Positions 1 through 8,355 are shown, counted from the stretch's first letter. The stretch: 36,266 nt of DNA from SIG575 sp045632485 (GCA_045632485.1 JAZQWT010000081.1:1-36266), one strand, 5' to 3'. Made by a program: numbers and translations. Notes: generated from the letters alone by a model not told the origin.

Positions 1-119
1 GCCTAAAGGGAGGGGGACCGCGTAAGCGGTGGAGGGATAAATATTAATTTCATTAAACTTAAAATAATATCCCCCAGTCAAAACCTACGGTTTTGCCAGC
101 CCCCTTTAGGCAAGGGGGC
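1..119. repeat. Imperfect palindromic element with two internal hairpins
   Basis: The left end (1-39, starting GCCTAAAGGG) and the right end (about 69-111, ending CCCTTTAGGC) are imperfect inverted copies of each other around an AT-rich centre. Each arm carries its own small hairpin: ACCGC-GTAA-GCGGT at 17-30 and AAAACC-TAC-GGTTTT at 80-94. The element may continue to the left of the window. From memory, similar GC-rich palindromes recur between genes in gut Clostridia; that dispersal cannot be shown from one window. It looks like a MITE or REP-type intergenic element. Confidence 0.6.
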
Positions 120-127
120 CTTTTTGT
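99..127 (+). terminator. Terminator-like hairpin at end of palindromic element
   Basis: Stem GCCCCCTT (99-106) pairs with AAGGGGGC (112-119) around a 5-base loop, followed by TTTTTGTT. It has the form of a rho-independent terminator and may end transcription from a gene to the left of the window. It is part of the repeat element above. Confidence 0.55.
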
Positions 128-173
128 TATTCTCATTTCAGCAGTAATTTATAATTCACCCGTTACTAACCTT

Positions 174-283
174 GCCATTTTGCTGTCATCCTTGAGCGTA
201 GCGAAGGATCTCAAAATGGCAACATATAAACCATTCCCAAACGAGATTCTTCGCTTCGCTCGAGAATGACACGTTTGGGAATG
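174..283. repeat. Two nested hairpins with inverted copies of a 29-base core
   Basis: Hairpin one has arms GCCATTTTG (174-182) and CAAAATGGC (212-220). Hairpin two has arms CATTCCCAAACG (232-243) and CGTTTGGGAATG (272-283). Inside them lie two copies of a 29-base core in opposite orientation (184-212, and 243-271 reversed), matching at 25 of 29 positions and containing AGCGAAG. The outer arms of the two hairpins are unrelated to each other, yet each pairs perfectly with itself. Confidence 0.75.
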
Positions 284-287
284 TCAG

Positions 288-408
288 CGATAAATTATAA
301 TTTCAGCGAAAAATCCCCTCTGTCATTTTCTCACGAAAATGACATCTCCCCTTGCGTTTTCAAGGGGAGAATATACCATTAGTTTACCGATAAATTATAA
401 TTTAAGCG
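288..408 (+). repeat. Direct repeat pair, GATAAATTATAATTT type, 100 bp apart
   Basis: The 21-base sequence at 288-308 recurs at 388-408 with one mismatch, exactly 100 bp apart. A weaker copy (13 of 16 positions) lies at 143-158. The repeats separate the hairpin pairs, giving the order repeat, hairpins, repeat, hairpins, repeat. Confidence 0.7.
321..370. repeat. Two adjacent perfect short hairpins
   Basis: TGTCATTTTC (321-330) pairs with GAAAATGACA (335-344) around TCAC. TCTCCCCTTG (345-354) pairs with CAAGGGGAGA (361-370) around CGTTTT. They abut with no gap and sit between the two copies of the AT-rich direct repeat at 288 and 388. The first stem shares its TGTCAT start with the 29-base core of the neighbouring hairpins. 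Confidence 0.75.
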
Positions 409-491
409 TATATTGCCGGAGGTTTATATACATTTATATATATAACACAAAAAAATTCCTATATATTTACAAAAAACATAAGGTTTTACTC

Positions 492-520
492 TTGAAAAAA
501 ATGCTGATTTCTGCCATAAT
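492..520 (+). promoter_or_regulatory. Sigma-A type promoter for gltX operon
   Basis: TTGAAA (492-497), a 17-base spacer, then CATAAT (515-520). It sits about 45 bases upstream of the gltX start and is the best promoter in the leader. Confidence 0.6.
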
Positions 521-564
521 GTATAGTAACTATAATAGTAACTTTATAATGGGAGAGATTACCT

Positions 565-2223
565 TTGACTGATAACATCAAACTTGCTGAACTTCTCTTT
601 GGTCACATCACAAAATCGCCCGAAGAGTACGAAGAAATGTATTCCGACCGCGGACTCAAAGAAGGCGCACGTGTTACACGTTTTGCGCCAAGTCCCACAG
701 GTTTCCTGCACATCGGCGGACTTTTTGCTGCTATGTGTTCAAAGCTTACTGCCACAACAACAGGCGGTGTGTTTTACTTAAGAATCGAAGATACAGACAA
801 GAAACGTGAAATAGAAGACGGCGTTTCTGAAATTATAAAAGGTCTTTCTGCTTTCGGTATGACACCTGAAGAAGGTGTTGTAGGCTTTAATGAAGAAAGC
901 GGTAACTACGGACCTTATCAACAGAGCAAAAGAAAAGATATTTACCAATGTTTTGCAAAAGAACTTGTTAAAAACGGTCTTGCTTATCCCTGCTTCTGCA
1001 GTGAAGAAGATTTAAATAATCTCCGCGCAAAACAGGAAAAATTAAACCTTGACGATAAAGGTTACTACGGCGAATATGCAGCCTGCAGAAATCTTTCTTT
1101 TGAAGAAATTGAAGAAAACATCAAAGCAGGTAAAAGCTATGTGCTTCGTCTTCGTTCACCCGGTGAAAAAGACAGAAGAATTACTTTTGAAGACGTTATC
1201 AAGGGCAAAATTGAAATGCCTGAAAACATCCAGGATGTTGTTCTTCTTAAAACTGACGGAATTCCTACTTACCACTTTGCTCACGCGGTGGACGACCATC
1301 TTATGAGAAGCACTCATATTGTCCGCGGTGACGAATGGATTTCATCTGTCCCCCTTCACATTCAGCTTTTCAAATGCTGTGGTTTCAGAGTACCCAAATA
1401 TGCTCATATTTCACCCATTATGAAAGAAGAAAACGGCGGTAAGAGAAAACTTTCAAAACGTAAAGACCCTGAAGCAGCGGTTACTTTCTACTTTGATGAG
1501 GGTTATCCGAAGGAAAGCGTTATTGAATATCTTCTTACAATCGCAAACTCTAACTTTGAAGACTGGAGAAAAGCAAATCCCGGCACAGACAATTCAGCAT
1601 TCCCCTTCAACCTTAAAAAGATGAGTGCGAGCGGTGCTTTGTTTGACCTTGTCAAACTTGTTGACGTAAGTAAAAACGTAATTTCCGTAATGTCTGCAGA
1701 AGAAGTTGTGGCTAAAACACTTGATTGGGCAAAAGAAAACGATGAAGAGCTTTATAACCTCTTCTCAAAAGACATTAATTTTGCAGAAGGCATTCTTTCA
1801 ATCGACAGAGGCGGTAACAAACCCCGTAAAGATATTTCAAAGTGGAGTGACATCAAACCTTACGTTGAATACTTCTACGATGAAATTTATACTCCTGATT
1901 ACACAATGCCTGAAAATATTTCTGCAGAAGATGCAAAGGCTATTCTTGAAACTTACAAAAACACATACAATCAGGCTGACGATAAAGATATGTGGTTTAC
2001 AAGAATCAAAGATATGTGTGAAGGACTCGGATTTACTCCCAATGTTAAAGAGTACAAGAAAAATCCCGATGCTTTCAAAGGCCACGTAGGCGATGTCTCA
2101 ACAGTAATCAGAATCGCAATGACATCAAGAAGAAACACTCCTGACCTTTACTCAATTATGCAACTTTTAGGCGAAGAAAGAGTAATGGACAGACTTAATA
2201 AATGTATTGAATCCCTTAAGTAA
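565..2223 (+). CDS. gltX: Glutamate--tRNA ligase (GluRS)
   Basis: Charges tRNA-Glu with glutamate in the cytoplasm; a class I aminoacyl-tRNA synthetase. The HIGH-type motif is HIGG at residues 49-52, following RFAPSPTG; the KMSKS-type motif is KLSKR at 295-299. A CFC pair followed further on by a lone cysteine (AACRN) resembles the GluRS zinc site. At 552 residues it is longer than the usual 470-500, because about 38 residues precede the catalytic core (a start I recall from clostridial homologues) and the anticodon-binding part is extended. Start is TTG at 565 with GGGAGAG 8 bases upstream; no ATG fits. First gene of a run with glnS, two membrane-protein genes and rarA. Family certain; whether it is discriminating cannot be read from sequence alone. 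Confidence 0.95.
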   Translation: MTDNIKLAELLFGHITKSPEEYEEMYSDRGLKEGARVTRFAPSPTGFLHIGGLFAAMCSKLTATTTGGVFYLRIEDTDKKREIEDGVSEIIKGLSAFGMTPEEGVVGFNEESGNYGPYQQSKRKDIYQCFAKELVKNGLAYPCFCSEEDLNNLRAKQEKLNLDDKGYYGEYAACRNLSFEEIEENIKAGKSYVLRLRSPGEKDRRITFEDVIKGKIEMPENIQDVVLLKTDGIPTYHFAHAVDDHLMRSTHIVRGDEWISSVPLHIQLFKCCGFRVPKYAHISPIMKEENGGKRKLSKRKDPEAAVTFYFDEGYPKESVIEYLLTIANSNFEDWRKANPGTDNSAFPFNLKKMSASGALFDLVKLVDVSKNVISVMSAEEVVAKTLDWAKENDEELYNLFSKDINFAEGILSIDRGGNKPRKDISKWSDIKPYVEYFYDEIYTPDYTMPENISAEDAKAILETYKNTYNQADDKDMWFTRIKDMCEGLGFTPNVKEYKKNPDAFKGHVGDVSTVIRIAMTSRRNTPDLYSIMQLLGEERVMDRLNKCIESLK

Positions 2224-2257
2224 TCATCGGTTACTTTAATGAAAGGACTTGAATAAA

Positions 2258-3940
2258 ATGGCAGAAATTATTGAAGAAAACAAAACAGTTGCCCCCTCAA
2301 ACTTTATCCACGATTTTATCGATAAAGACCTTGAGGACGGCGTTTATTCACGTGTGCAGACTCGTTTTCCTCCCGAACCTAACGGATATCTCCACATCGG
2401 TCATGCGAAAGCTATCTGCATCAACTTTGCAACTGCAAAAAAATATAACGGCATCTGCAATCTCCGTCTTGATGATACAAACCCCAGCAAGGAAGATATG
2501 GAATATGTTGATGCTATTAAAGAAGATATTGAATGGCTTGGTTTCAAGTGGAATGATTGCTACTATGCATCCAGCTACTTTGATTTCATCTATGAATGTG
2601 CAGTAAAGCTTATCGAAATGGGCAAAGCTTTCGTTTGCGACCTTACTGCAGATGAAATGCGTGAATACAGAGGTACTCTTACTGAACCCGGCAAGGAAAG
2701 CCCCTACAGAAATCGTTCAATTGAAGAAAACCTTGATTTATTCAAGAGAATGACAGACGGCGAATTCCCCGACGGTGCAAGAGTTCTCCGTGCTAAAATT
2801 GATATGGCTTCTCCCAATATCAATATGCGTGACCCTGTTATTTACAGAATTGCTCACGTTTCACATCATCAGACAGGTGACAAATGGTGCGTATATCCTA
2901 TGTACGACTTTGCTCATCCCCTTTCAGACGCAGCAGAAAAAGTTACTCACTCTCTCTGCTCTCTTGAATTTGAAAACCACAGACCCCTTTATGACTGGTT
3001 CCTGAGAGAACTTGGTCTTGAAGAAGCTCCCAGACAGATTGAATTTGCAAGACTTAACCTTAACTATTCACTTACAAGTAAGAGAAAATGTCTTGCTCTT
3101 GTAAATGACGGTATTGTAAGCGGTTGGAACGACCCCCGTATGGCTACACTCAGCGGTATGAGAAGACGCGGTTATCCTGCAGAAGCAATCCGCGATTTCT
3201 GTGGCAAAATCGGTGTTTCAAAAGCATACAGCGTTGTTGACTACGGTCTTCTTGAATCTTGCGTAAGAGACAACCTTAATCAGAATGCTCCCAGAGCAAT
3301 GGCTGTTCTGCGTCCTCTTAAAGTTGTTATTGATAACTATCCCGAAGGACAGACAGAAGTTATCGAAGTTGAAAACAACCCCGACAAACCCGAACTTGGC
3401 AAAAGAAAGGTTACTTTCTCAAGAAACCTCTATGTTGAACAGGACGACTTTATGATTGAGCCTGTGAAGAAATATTTCCGTCTCTTCCCCGGCAACGAAG
3501 TTCGTCTTAAGAGTGCTTATTTCATCACTTGCAACAGTTACGAAACAGATGAAAACGGTAATGTTACATGCCTTCACTGTACTTATGACCCTGAAAGCCG
3601 TGGCGGTGAATCTCCTGACGGCAGAAAAGTCAAAGGTACACTTCACTGGGTAAGTGCTGACGACTGCGTAAAAGCAGAGGTTCGTCTTTATGACAGACTT
3701 TTCAACGCTGAAAATCCCTCTGACGAATCAAAAGGCAGTTTCAAAGATAACCTTAATCCCGAGAGCCTTGTTGTGCTTACAGACAGCGTTCTAGAAGGCG
3801 GTCTTAAAGACATCAAGGAAGGAGATACTTTCCAGTTCATGCGTCAGGGTTATTTCTGCGTAGATAAAGACAGCACACCTGACAAGCTTGTAATTAACAG
3901 AACTGTAGGACTTAACTCCTCCTGGAAACCTGCAAAATAA
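2258..3940 (+). CDS. glnS: Glutamine--tRNA ligase (GlnRS)
   Basis: Charges tRNA-Gln directly with glutamine. At 560 residues it is close to the E. coli enzyme. It shows RFPPEPNGYLHIGH (HIGH at residues 46-49), the NLRLDDTNP segment typical of GlnRS, and a second signature LTSKRK at 272-277 where many GlnRS proteins have MSKRK. The C-terminal half has the paired beta-barrel anticodon-binding region of the family. ATG at 2258 is preferred to TTG at 2249, because AAAGGA lies at 2242-2247, 10 bases before the ATG and too close to the TTG. It follows gltX by 34 bases with no terminator between. Having GlnRS beside GluRS implies a direct route to Gln-tRNA; whether the indirect GatCAB route also exists is not visible here. 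Confidence 0.95.
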   Translation: MAEIIEENKTVAPSNFIHDFIDKDLEDGVYSRVQTRFPPEPNGYLHIGHAKAICINFATAKKYNGICNLRLDDTNPSKEDMEYVDAIKEDIEWLGFKWNDCYYASSYFDFIYECAVKLIEMGKAFVCDLTADEMREYRGTLTEPGKESPYRNRSIEENLDLFKRMTDGEFPDGARVLRAKIDMASPNINMRDPVIYRIAHVSHHQTGDKWCVYPMYDFAHPLSDAAEKVTHSLCSLEFENHRPLYDWFLRELGLEEAPRQIEFARLNLNYSLTSKRKCLALVNDGIVSGWNDPRMATLSGMRRRGYPAEAIRDFCGKIGVSKAYSVVDYGLLESCVRDNLNQNAPRAMAVLRPLKVVIDNYPEGQTEVIEVENNPDKPELGKRKVTFSRNLYVEQDDFMIEPVKKYFRLFPGNEVRLKSAYFITCNSYETDENGNVTCLHCTYDPESRGGESPDGRKVKGTLHWVSADDCVKAEVRLYDRLFNAENPSDESKGSFKDNLNPESLVVLTDSVLEGGLKDIKEGDTFQFMRQGYFCVDKDSTPDKLVINRTVGLNSSWKPAK

Positions 3941-3961
3941 TTTTAAGGTAGGTTATATTTT

Positions 3962-4624
3962 ATGAAAATAGTTGACAGAATAGTTTGTGCACTGCTTTCA
4001 TTCGGTGTAATTCTGGCGGCCTTCTTTGCACCGCTTGTTCACTGGCTCTATCAGATTACAGTGTATAGCCTTGCAAATGGTCTGCTTGGCAATCTTACAG
4101 GTGAATACGTAGGCAATGCAAACGACCAGGGCTGGACAGAAGACGATTACAGTCTTTACAATATTTATAAGCTTCTTAAGGATTTTGACGTTAACATCAA
4201 AGAACTTTTTGCAGGCAATAATGAAATGAATCCCAACCTTGAAGTTTTTGTTCCGCTTATTAAGCCTGTTCTCATTTGCTTTGCAATAGTGCTTGTTATT
4301 GCACTTGTGACAGGTATTGTATCACTTGCATCAAAAGCAAAATTACCCCGAATAATCCTGAGCGGTGCAGGTATAGTTTCTCTTGTTTTTCTTAAATCAA
4401 GCTTTGATAAACTTGTACTTCCCATCGTTTCAGGCAAAGTAACACTCGGCTCACTTCTTGATATACCCTGGCTTGGTATGATAACAAAAATCGAAGTTAT
4501 CAACCTTTCAGGCGGTTGGGTAATGATGATAATGCTCTTTGCAGCAATTATTTTATGGAATGTGTCTTATATGCTCACTTCTGATGAGAAAAACAAGGCA
4601 AAAATTAAAAAAGGTAAACAATAA
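3962..4624 (+). CDS. Four-helix membrane protein of unknown function
   Basis: I do not recognise this 220-residue protein. It has about four hydrophobic segments: near residues 8-35, 95-120 (VLICFAIVLVIALVTG), 125-150 and 180-205 (WVMMIMLFAAIILW). A soluble loop at about 40-90 lies between helices one and two, and the C-terminus is lysine-rich (KNKAKIKKGK), probably cytoplasmic. AAGGTAGG precedes the ATG by 9 bases. Its stop overlaps the start of the next gene by one base (TAATG), so the two are probably translationally coupled and may act together. The neighbour is itself a membrane protein with zinc fingers; the pairing is the best clue to function. Confidence 0.75.
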   Translation: MKIVDRIVCALLSFGVILAAFFAPLVHWLYQITVYSLANGLLGNLTGEYVGNANDQGWTEDDYSLYNIYKLLKDFDVNIKELFAGNNEMNPNLEVFVPLIKPVLICFAIVLVIALVTGIVSLASKAKLPRIILSGAGIVSLVFLKSSFDKLVLPIVSGKVTLGSLLDIPWLGMITKIEVINLSGGWVMMIMLFAAIILWNVSYMLTSDEKNKAKIKKGKQ

Positions 4625-5625
4625 TGAGATACGAAAACGAAAAATGTCCTTTATGCGAAAAAGCTTTTACTGCGGACGATGATGTGGTAGTATGCCCTCA
4701 CTGTGCAACACCTCATCACAGAGAGTGCTATGCTTCCCTCGGCAAGTGTGCCAACGAAGAAAAGCATGCTGATGGTTTTGTGTGGACAAAAACAGAAGTA
4801 AAAGCTGAAGAAAACAAGGAAGAAGACGCACCGCAGGAAGAAAAAGATTATATTGTCTGCCCTGAATGCGGAACTAAAAACAAAAAGAATGCTCTTATGT
4901 GTTCTAACTGTTCAAGCGTATTGAATCCCGAACTCAGGCAGCAATTCGAGCCTCCGAAAACAAGCACCATCTTTATTGAGGGTATGCCTGTCAATAATGA
5001 AGATTATATAGACGAAGAAGGCACGGTTACCGTAAAAGAAGCAGTTTGTTTCATTCAGAGAGGTAAAGAAAGCTATATCAAAACTTTCCTTGATGCAAAG
5101 CTTAACAAAAGAAAACCCAAGTTCAATATATGGGCATTTTTACTTGGTGCATATTGGTTTTTCTACAGAAAAATGTACAAACCCGGTTTTGCATTTTTAG
5201 GCATTAATTTTGCATTAAAAATTTTCACCTCAGGACTTATTTTCAAAACATTCCCTGACGTGATTGATTTCTTTATGAAAAACGCGAATGCTTTTGCACA
5301 GGGTACAGCAAGTGTAGATCTGTACGAAGCATATTATGATATTCTTGATAAGAGTATTCAGAACAGCGGTGCTATGTTGTATGTGATACTTGCGATTAAT
5401 CTGGCATCCATAGTTGTCAATGTTGTTGCAGGTTTTAAGGCCAACGGCTTCTATCTGAACTTTATCAAAGAAAGCGTGGAAAAAATCAAAAAAGCTTTGC
5501 CTCATCCGGGAGCATATTACACTTACCTTTATGCAAAAGGCGGAGCAAGTTTTCTGACACCTGCCCTGATCAGTATGGCAGTTTATTATCTGAACGAAAT
5601 TATTCTTTCTTATGCAATGAGATAA
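4624..5625 (+). CDS. RING-like/zinc-ribbon membrane protein with DUF2628 region
   Basis: 333 residues. An N-terminal prokaryotic-RING-like zinc module has CPLC (8-11), CPHC (24-27), HHREC (31-35) and C42. After an acidic linker (about 57-75) comes a zinc ribbon with CPEC (79-82) and CSNC (93-96). The region from about 155 (FNIWAFLLGAYWFFYRKMYK) matches the DUF2628 pattern, with hydrophobic helices on to about residue 275. The likely topology is cytoplasmic zinc domains ahead of a membrane domain. The start overlaps the stop of the preceding gene by one base. Function is unknown; zinc-ribbon plus DUF2628 proteins are common in Clostridia and their roles are not established to my knowledge. Confidence 0.8.
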   Translation: MRYENEKCPLCEKAFTADDDVVVCPHCATPHHRECYASLGKCANEEKHADGFVWTKTEVKAEENKEEDAPQEEKDYIVCPECGTKNKKNALMCSNCSSVLNPELRQQFEPPKTSTIFIEGMPVNNEDYIDEEGTVTVKEAVCFIQRGKESYIKTFLDAKLNKRKPKFNIWAFLLGAYWFFYRKMYKPGFAFLGINFALKIFTSGLIFKTFPDVIDFFMKNANAFAQGTASVDLYEAYYDILDKSIQNSGAMLYVILAINLASIVVNVVAGFKANGFYLNFIKESVEKIKKALPHPGAYYTYLYAKGGASFLTPALISMAVYYLNEIILSYAMR

Positions 5626-5641
5626 AAAGGAGGTGCTTACT

Positions 5642-6910
5642 ATGTCTTCACCGCTTGCGGATATGATAAGACCGTCAAAAATTGAAGATATGGTAGGTCA
5701 GCACCACTTGCTTGATAAAGGCAAGGCTCTGAGAAATATTCTCGACAGCGGGAATATTCCCAACCTTATTTTCTACGGTCCTTCAGGTGTGGGAAAAACC
5801 ACACTTGCAGAAATCATTGCCAAAAATACAAACCGCCGTTTCTGCAAACTGAACGGTACAAATGCTTCGATTTCTGATATCAAGGAAATTGTGGCAAGTT
5901 TAGATACTTTCCAGAGTCCTAACGGCGTTGTTCTGTATCTTGATGAAATTCAGTATTTTAATAAGAAGCAACAGCAATCTTTACTTGAATATATTGAAAA
6001 CGGTTCAATTACTCTTATTGCATCAACAACAGAAAATCCTTATTTTTATGTTTACAACGCTATTTTAAGCCGTTCAACGGTGTTTGAATTCAAATCTGTT
6101 CAGGCAGATGATATTCAGGTTGCTGTAAGACGTGCATATAAACTTTACGAAGAACACTTAAAAGAAGAAATCGAAGTTGAAGAGGACGCAATCAAATGGA
6201 TTGCATCAGGCTGTGGCGGTGATGTAAGAAAATCGATTAACACTGTTGAACTCAGCGTTCTTTCAACAAGAATCGCAGACGGAAAAAGAAAAATCACACT
6301 TGACTGTGTTAAAGAGCTTACACAGAAAAGTGCAATGAAATATGACCGCGAGGGCGATGAGCACTACGATATTCTTTCTGCTTTCCAGAAATCAATGCGA
6401 GGCTCTGACCCTGATGCAGCACTTCACTATCTTGCAAGACTTCTTGAGGCGGGAGATTTACCCTCCGCTTGCAGAAGACTTTTAGTCTGTGCCTGTGAAG
6501 ATGTGGGACTTGCTTATCCTATGATAATCCCCATAGTAAAAGCGGCAGTAGACTCAGCATTGATGGTAGGTCTTCCCGAAGCGAGAATCCCTCTTGCAGA
6601 TGCAGTTGTACTTGTTTGTAACAGTCCCAAATCAAACTCTGCATATCTTGCTTACGATATGGCTGCACAGGATTTACGTAACGGCAATTCAGGTCCTATT
6701 CCCAGAACTTTACAGAACAAGCATTTTGACGGTGAGGATAACAATAACAAAGGACAGTTTTACAACTATCCCCATGATTACCCAAACCATTGGGTAAGCC
6801 AACAGTATCTTCCCGACGTACTTAAAAACAAAAAATATTACAACCACGGCGAAAATAAAAATGAACAAGCCGCAAAAGAATATTGGGATAAAATAAAAGG
6901 TAAAAAATAA
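5642..6910 (+). CDS. rarA: Replication-associated recombination protein A (RarA/MgsA AAA+ ATPase)
   Basis: AAA+ ATPase of the RarA/MgsA/WRNIP1 family, related to clamp loaders and acting at stalled replication forks. The 422 residues begin SSPLADMIRPSKIEDMVGQ. Walker A is GPSGVGKT at 46-53; Walker B ends with DE at 101-102 (VVLYLDEIQYFNK); a sensor-type arginine region and the family's C-terminal tetramerisation domain follow, ending with the usual HFDGE...YPHDYPNHW segment. ATG at 5642 is chosen because AAAGGAGG (5626-5633) lies 8 bases upstream; the in-frame GTG at 5633 is inside the ribosome site. Last gene of the gltX run, closed by the terminator at 6915. Confidence 0.92.
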   Translation: MSSPLADMIRPSKIEDMVGQHHLLDKGKALRNILDSGNIPNLIFYGPSGVGKTTLAEIIAKNTNRRFCKLNGTNASISDIKEIVASLDTFQSPNGVVLYLDEIQYFNKKQQQSLLEYIENGSITLIASTTENPYFYVYNAILSRSTVFEFKSVQADDIQVAVRRAYKLYEEHLKEEIEVEEDAIKWIASGCGGDVRKSINTVELSVLSTRIADGKRKITLDCVKELTQKSAMKYDREGDEHYDILSAFQKSMRGSDPDAALHYLARLLEAGDLPSACRRLLVCACEDVGLAYPMIIPIVKAAVDSALMVGLPEARIPLADAVVLVCNSPKSNSAYLAYDMAAQDLRNGNSGPIPRTLQNKHFDGEDNNNKGQFYNYPHDYPNHWVSQQYLPDVLKNKKYYNHGENKNEQAAKEYWDKIKGKK

Positions 6911-6914
6911 AAAG

Positions 6915-6950
6915 GTGGTGAATCTGTTGCAGATTCACCACTTTAATTTT
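6915..6950. terminator. Bidirectional terminator between rarA and HAD gene
   Basis: Perfect 12-base stem GTGGTGAATCTG (6915-6926) and CAGATTCACCAC (6930-6941) with loop TTG. T-rich sequence follows on the + strand (TTTAATTTT) and an A-run precedes it, so it can serve both convergent genes. The stop codon of the - strand HAD gene lies at 6949-6951, just inside the flank. Confidence 0.85.
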
Positions 6951-7764
6951 ATATATTCATTAAAAATTTTGCTACTGCGTCGTCGGTGTTTTTTCCGATA
7001 ACTGCTGTTGCGTGTTTTTTTACATCTTCTTTTGCATTTTCTACGGCATACGATTCATCAGCTGCTTTAAAAAGCGGTAAATCGTTTAAATTATCACCAA
7101 ATGCAACTACCCTCTCAAAGCCGTATTTTTCTTTTAAAAACTGTACTGCATTATACTTTGATGCTTTATCGGAACACACTTCAAAATACCAGAAATCAGG
7201 GTTATAAGTGTCGCGGTAAAACTCACAGCGGATGCCGTCAATCTTTGTTATTTCATCATAAAGAGGTTTGATTTTTTCGTATTTATCGGAATAAGAATAA
7301 TAAACAACATTCAGTTCCTGACATTCTTTGAAGCTTTCAACCCTGGTGAATTTTTTTCCGTACTTTTCTTCACGCTCTTTAATGAACTGTTTTGAATTGG
7401 GAGCATTTGTGTTTTCATAAAATGTACTTAATCCACTGTCTATACAGAAAACAAATCCGAAAGAACCATAATCACATACGGTCTTTATAAATTGCTTTTT
7501 TGCCTCGTCTGAAATTGACTCAACCTTTATATATTCACGTGTTTTTGCATTCATAAGTGCAACACCGTTCATAAGCACAACAGGCACATTCACAGGCACA
7601 TCACTGAGCATCTGAAGAACTGTTGCCTCGCTTCTGGCAGTTGCAACAGAGAAATAATTCCCCTTCTTTATAAATTCTCCCAGAAGCTTCTGACTTGTTG
7701 GTGTAACTTCTGCCGAATTATTGAGAAGAGTTCCGTCAAGGTCAGAAATATAAAGAGTTTTCAT
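6949..7764 (-). CDS. Cof-type HAD-IIB family phosphatase
   Basis: Haloacid-dehalogenase-fold hydrolase of the Cof/YidA group, 271 residues. Motif I is DLDGTLL with the nucleophile and acid aspartates at residues 8 and 10. The large C2-type cap is followed by SDKASKYNAV with the conserved lysine and by motif IV GDNLNDLPLF. Such enzymes dephosphorylate sugar phosphates, nucleotides or flavin intermediates; the substrate cannot be named. The start is ATG at 7764, with AGGTGA (7770-7775) five bases upstream; the in-frame GTG at 7773 lies inside that site. Convergent with rarA; the nitroreductase terminator lies just upstream, so it may have its own promoter or depend on readthrough. Confidence 0.85.
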   Translation of the reverse strand: MKTLYISDLDGTLLNNSAEVTPTSQKLLGEFIKKGNYFSVATARSEATVLQMLSDVPVNVPVVLMNGVALMNAKTREYIKVESISDEAKKQFIKTVCDYGSFGFVFCIDSGLSTFYENTNAPNSKQFIKEREEKYGKKFTRVESFKECQELNVVYYSYSDKYEKIKPLYDEITKIDGIRCEFYRDTYNPDFWYFEVCSDKASKYNAVQFLKEKYGFERVVAFGDNLNDLPLFKAADESYAVENAKEDVKKHATAVIGKNTDDAVAKFLMNI

Positions 7765-7780
7765 ACATATCACCTGAAAA

Positions 7781-7805
7781 AAGGGCTGTGAAAAACACAG
7801 CCCTT
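7781..7805 (-). terminator. Terminator after nitroreductase gene
   Basis: Stem AAGGGCTGTG (7781-7790) and CACAGCCCTT (7796-7805) with an A5 loop on the + strand. Read on the - strand it lies just after the nitroreductase stop and is followed by a T-run, then directly by the ribosome site of the HAD gene. Confidence 0.75.
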
Positions 7806-7809
7806 AATT

Positions 7810-8355
7810 TTATTTAACTAACTGAATACGGCTTAATTCTCTGGGTTTGGGGTCAGGTTTTTCATCACCGTAGCCCACAGAAATTGCAATATCAAAAACA
7901 TAGTTTTCGGGAATATTCAATCTGTTTTTCCACTTGAGACTGTCAGGACCGTTGAACAGCGCACCGACAGATGCGATTATAACAGATTCAAGTCCGATTC
8001 CTTTTGCACAGATTGCAATATTTTCCACCATAATACCTGCATCCATTTTACTGCCTGTTTCGCTGAAAATCATTGCCATAACAGGTGCATTGTGGTAGAC
8101 AGGATTTTTCTCCGCTCTTGTGTATGCAGGAGTATCATATCCTACAAATTCCTTGAAATCGTGGTTGATTTCTTCAAGCATTGCCTTATCTGTAATAAAT
8201 CTTACATGGCAAGGCTGACCGTTTCTTCCGCTGGGAGCAAGAAGAGCCGCTTTCATAAGAGTTTCAAGCTGGTCGTCATTCAAGGGAATATCTTTATATT
8301 CACGGATTGTCTGACGTGAAAGGATTGCGTCTGTAACTTCGTTTTTAATAATCAT
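7810..8355 (-). CDS. Nitroreductase family protein
   Basis: FMN-dependent nitroreductase-fold oxidoreductase, 181 residues, at the short end of the family. It has the typical N-terminal RQTIREY segment (14-20), ALLAPSGRNGQP near residues 32-43, and a C-terminal ISVGYGDEKPDPKPR segment as in related small nitroreductases. The likely role is NAD(P)H-dependent reduction of a small acceptor; the substrate is unknown. The ATG overlaps the stop of the upstream SDR gene by one base (TAATG), so the pair is translationally coupled and may act on one pathway. Confidence 0.85.
   Translation of the reverse strand: MIIKNEVTDAILSRQTIREYKDIPLNDDQLETLMKAALLAPSGRNGQPCHVRFITDKAMLEEINHDFKEFVGYDTPAYTRAEKNPVYHNAPVMAMIFSETGSKMDAGIMVENIAICAKGIGLESVIIASVGALFNGPDSLKWKNRLNIPENYVFDIAISVGYGDEKPDPKPRELSRIQLVK

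Larger units (their letters stand above)
1..564. other. Gene-free region: hairpin/repeat array plus gltX leader
   Basis: No convincing gene lies here; a 77-codon frame at 339-572 has no ribosome site, is repeat-derived and overlaps the gltX start. The region holds GC-rich palindromic elements (1-119), two nested hairpins (174-283), two short hairpins (321-370), three copies of an AT-rich spacer motif (143-158, 288-308, 388-408), an AT-only stretch (about 421-480) and the gltX promoter (492-520). The individual parts are listed separately. Confidence 0.8.

Noticed and set aside
174..408. Possible CRISPR-like array because of alternating repeats and spacers
   Set aside because: Repeats are too few and unequal, the intervening sequences are self-complementary hairpins, and no cas gene is present.
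339..572. 77-codon frame before gltX
   Set aside because: It runs through hairpin repeats and AT-only sequence, has no ribosome site and overlaps the gltX start; composition is tyrosine/isoleucine-rich as expected of translated AT repeats.
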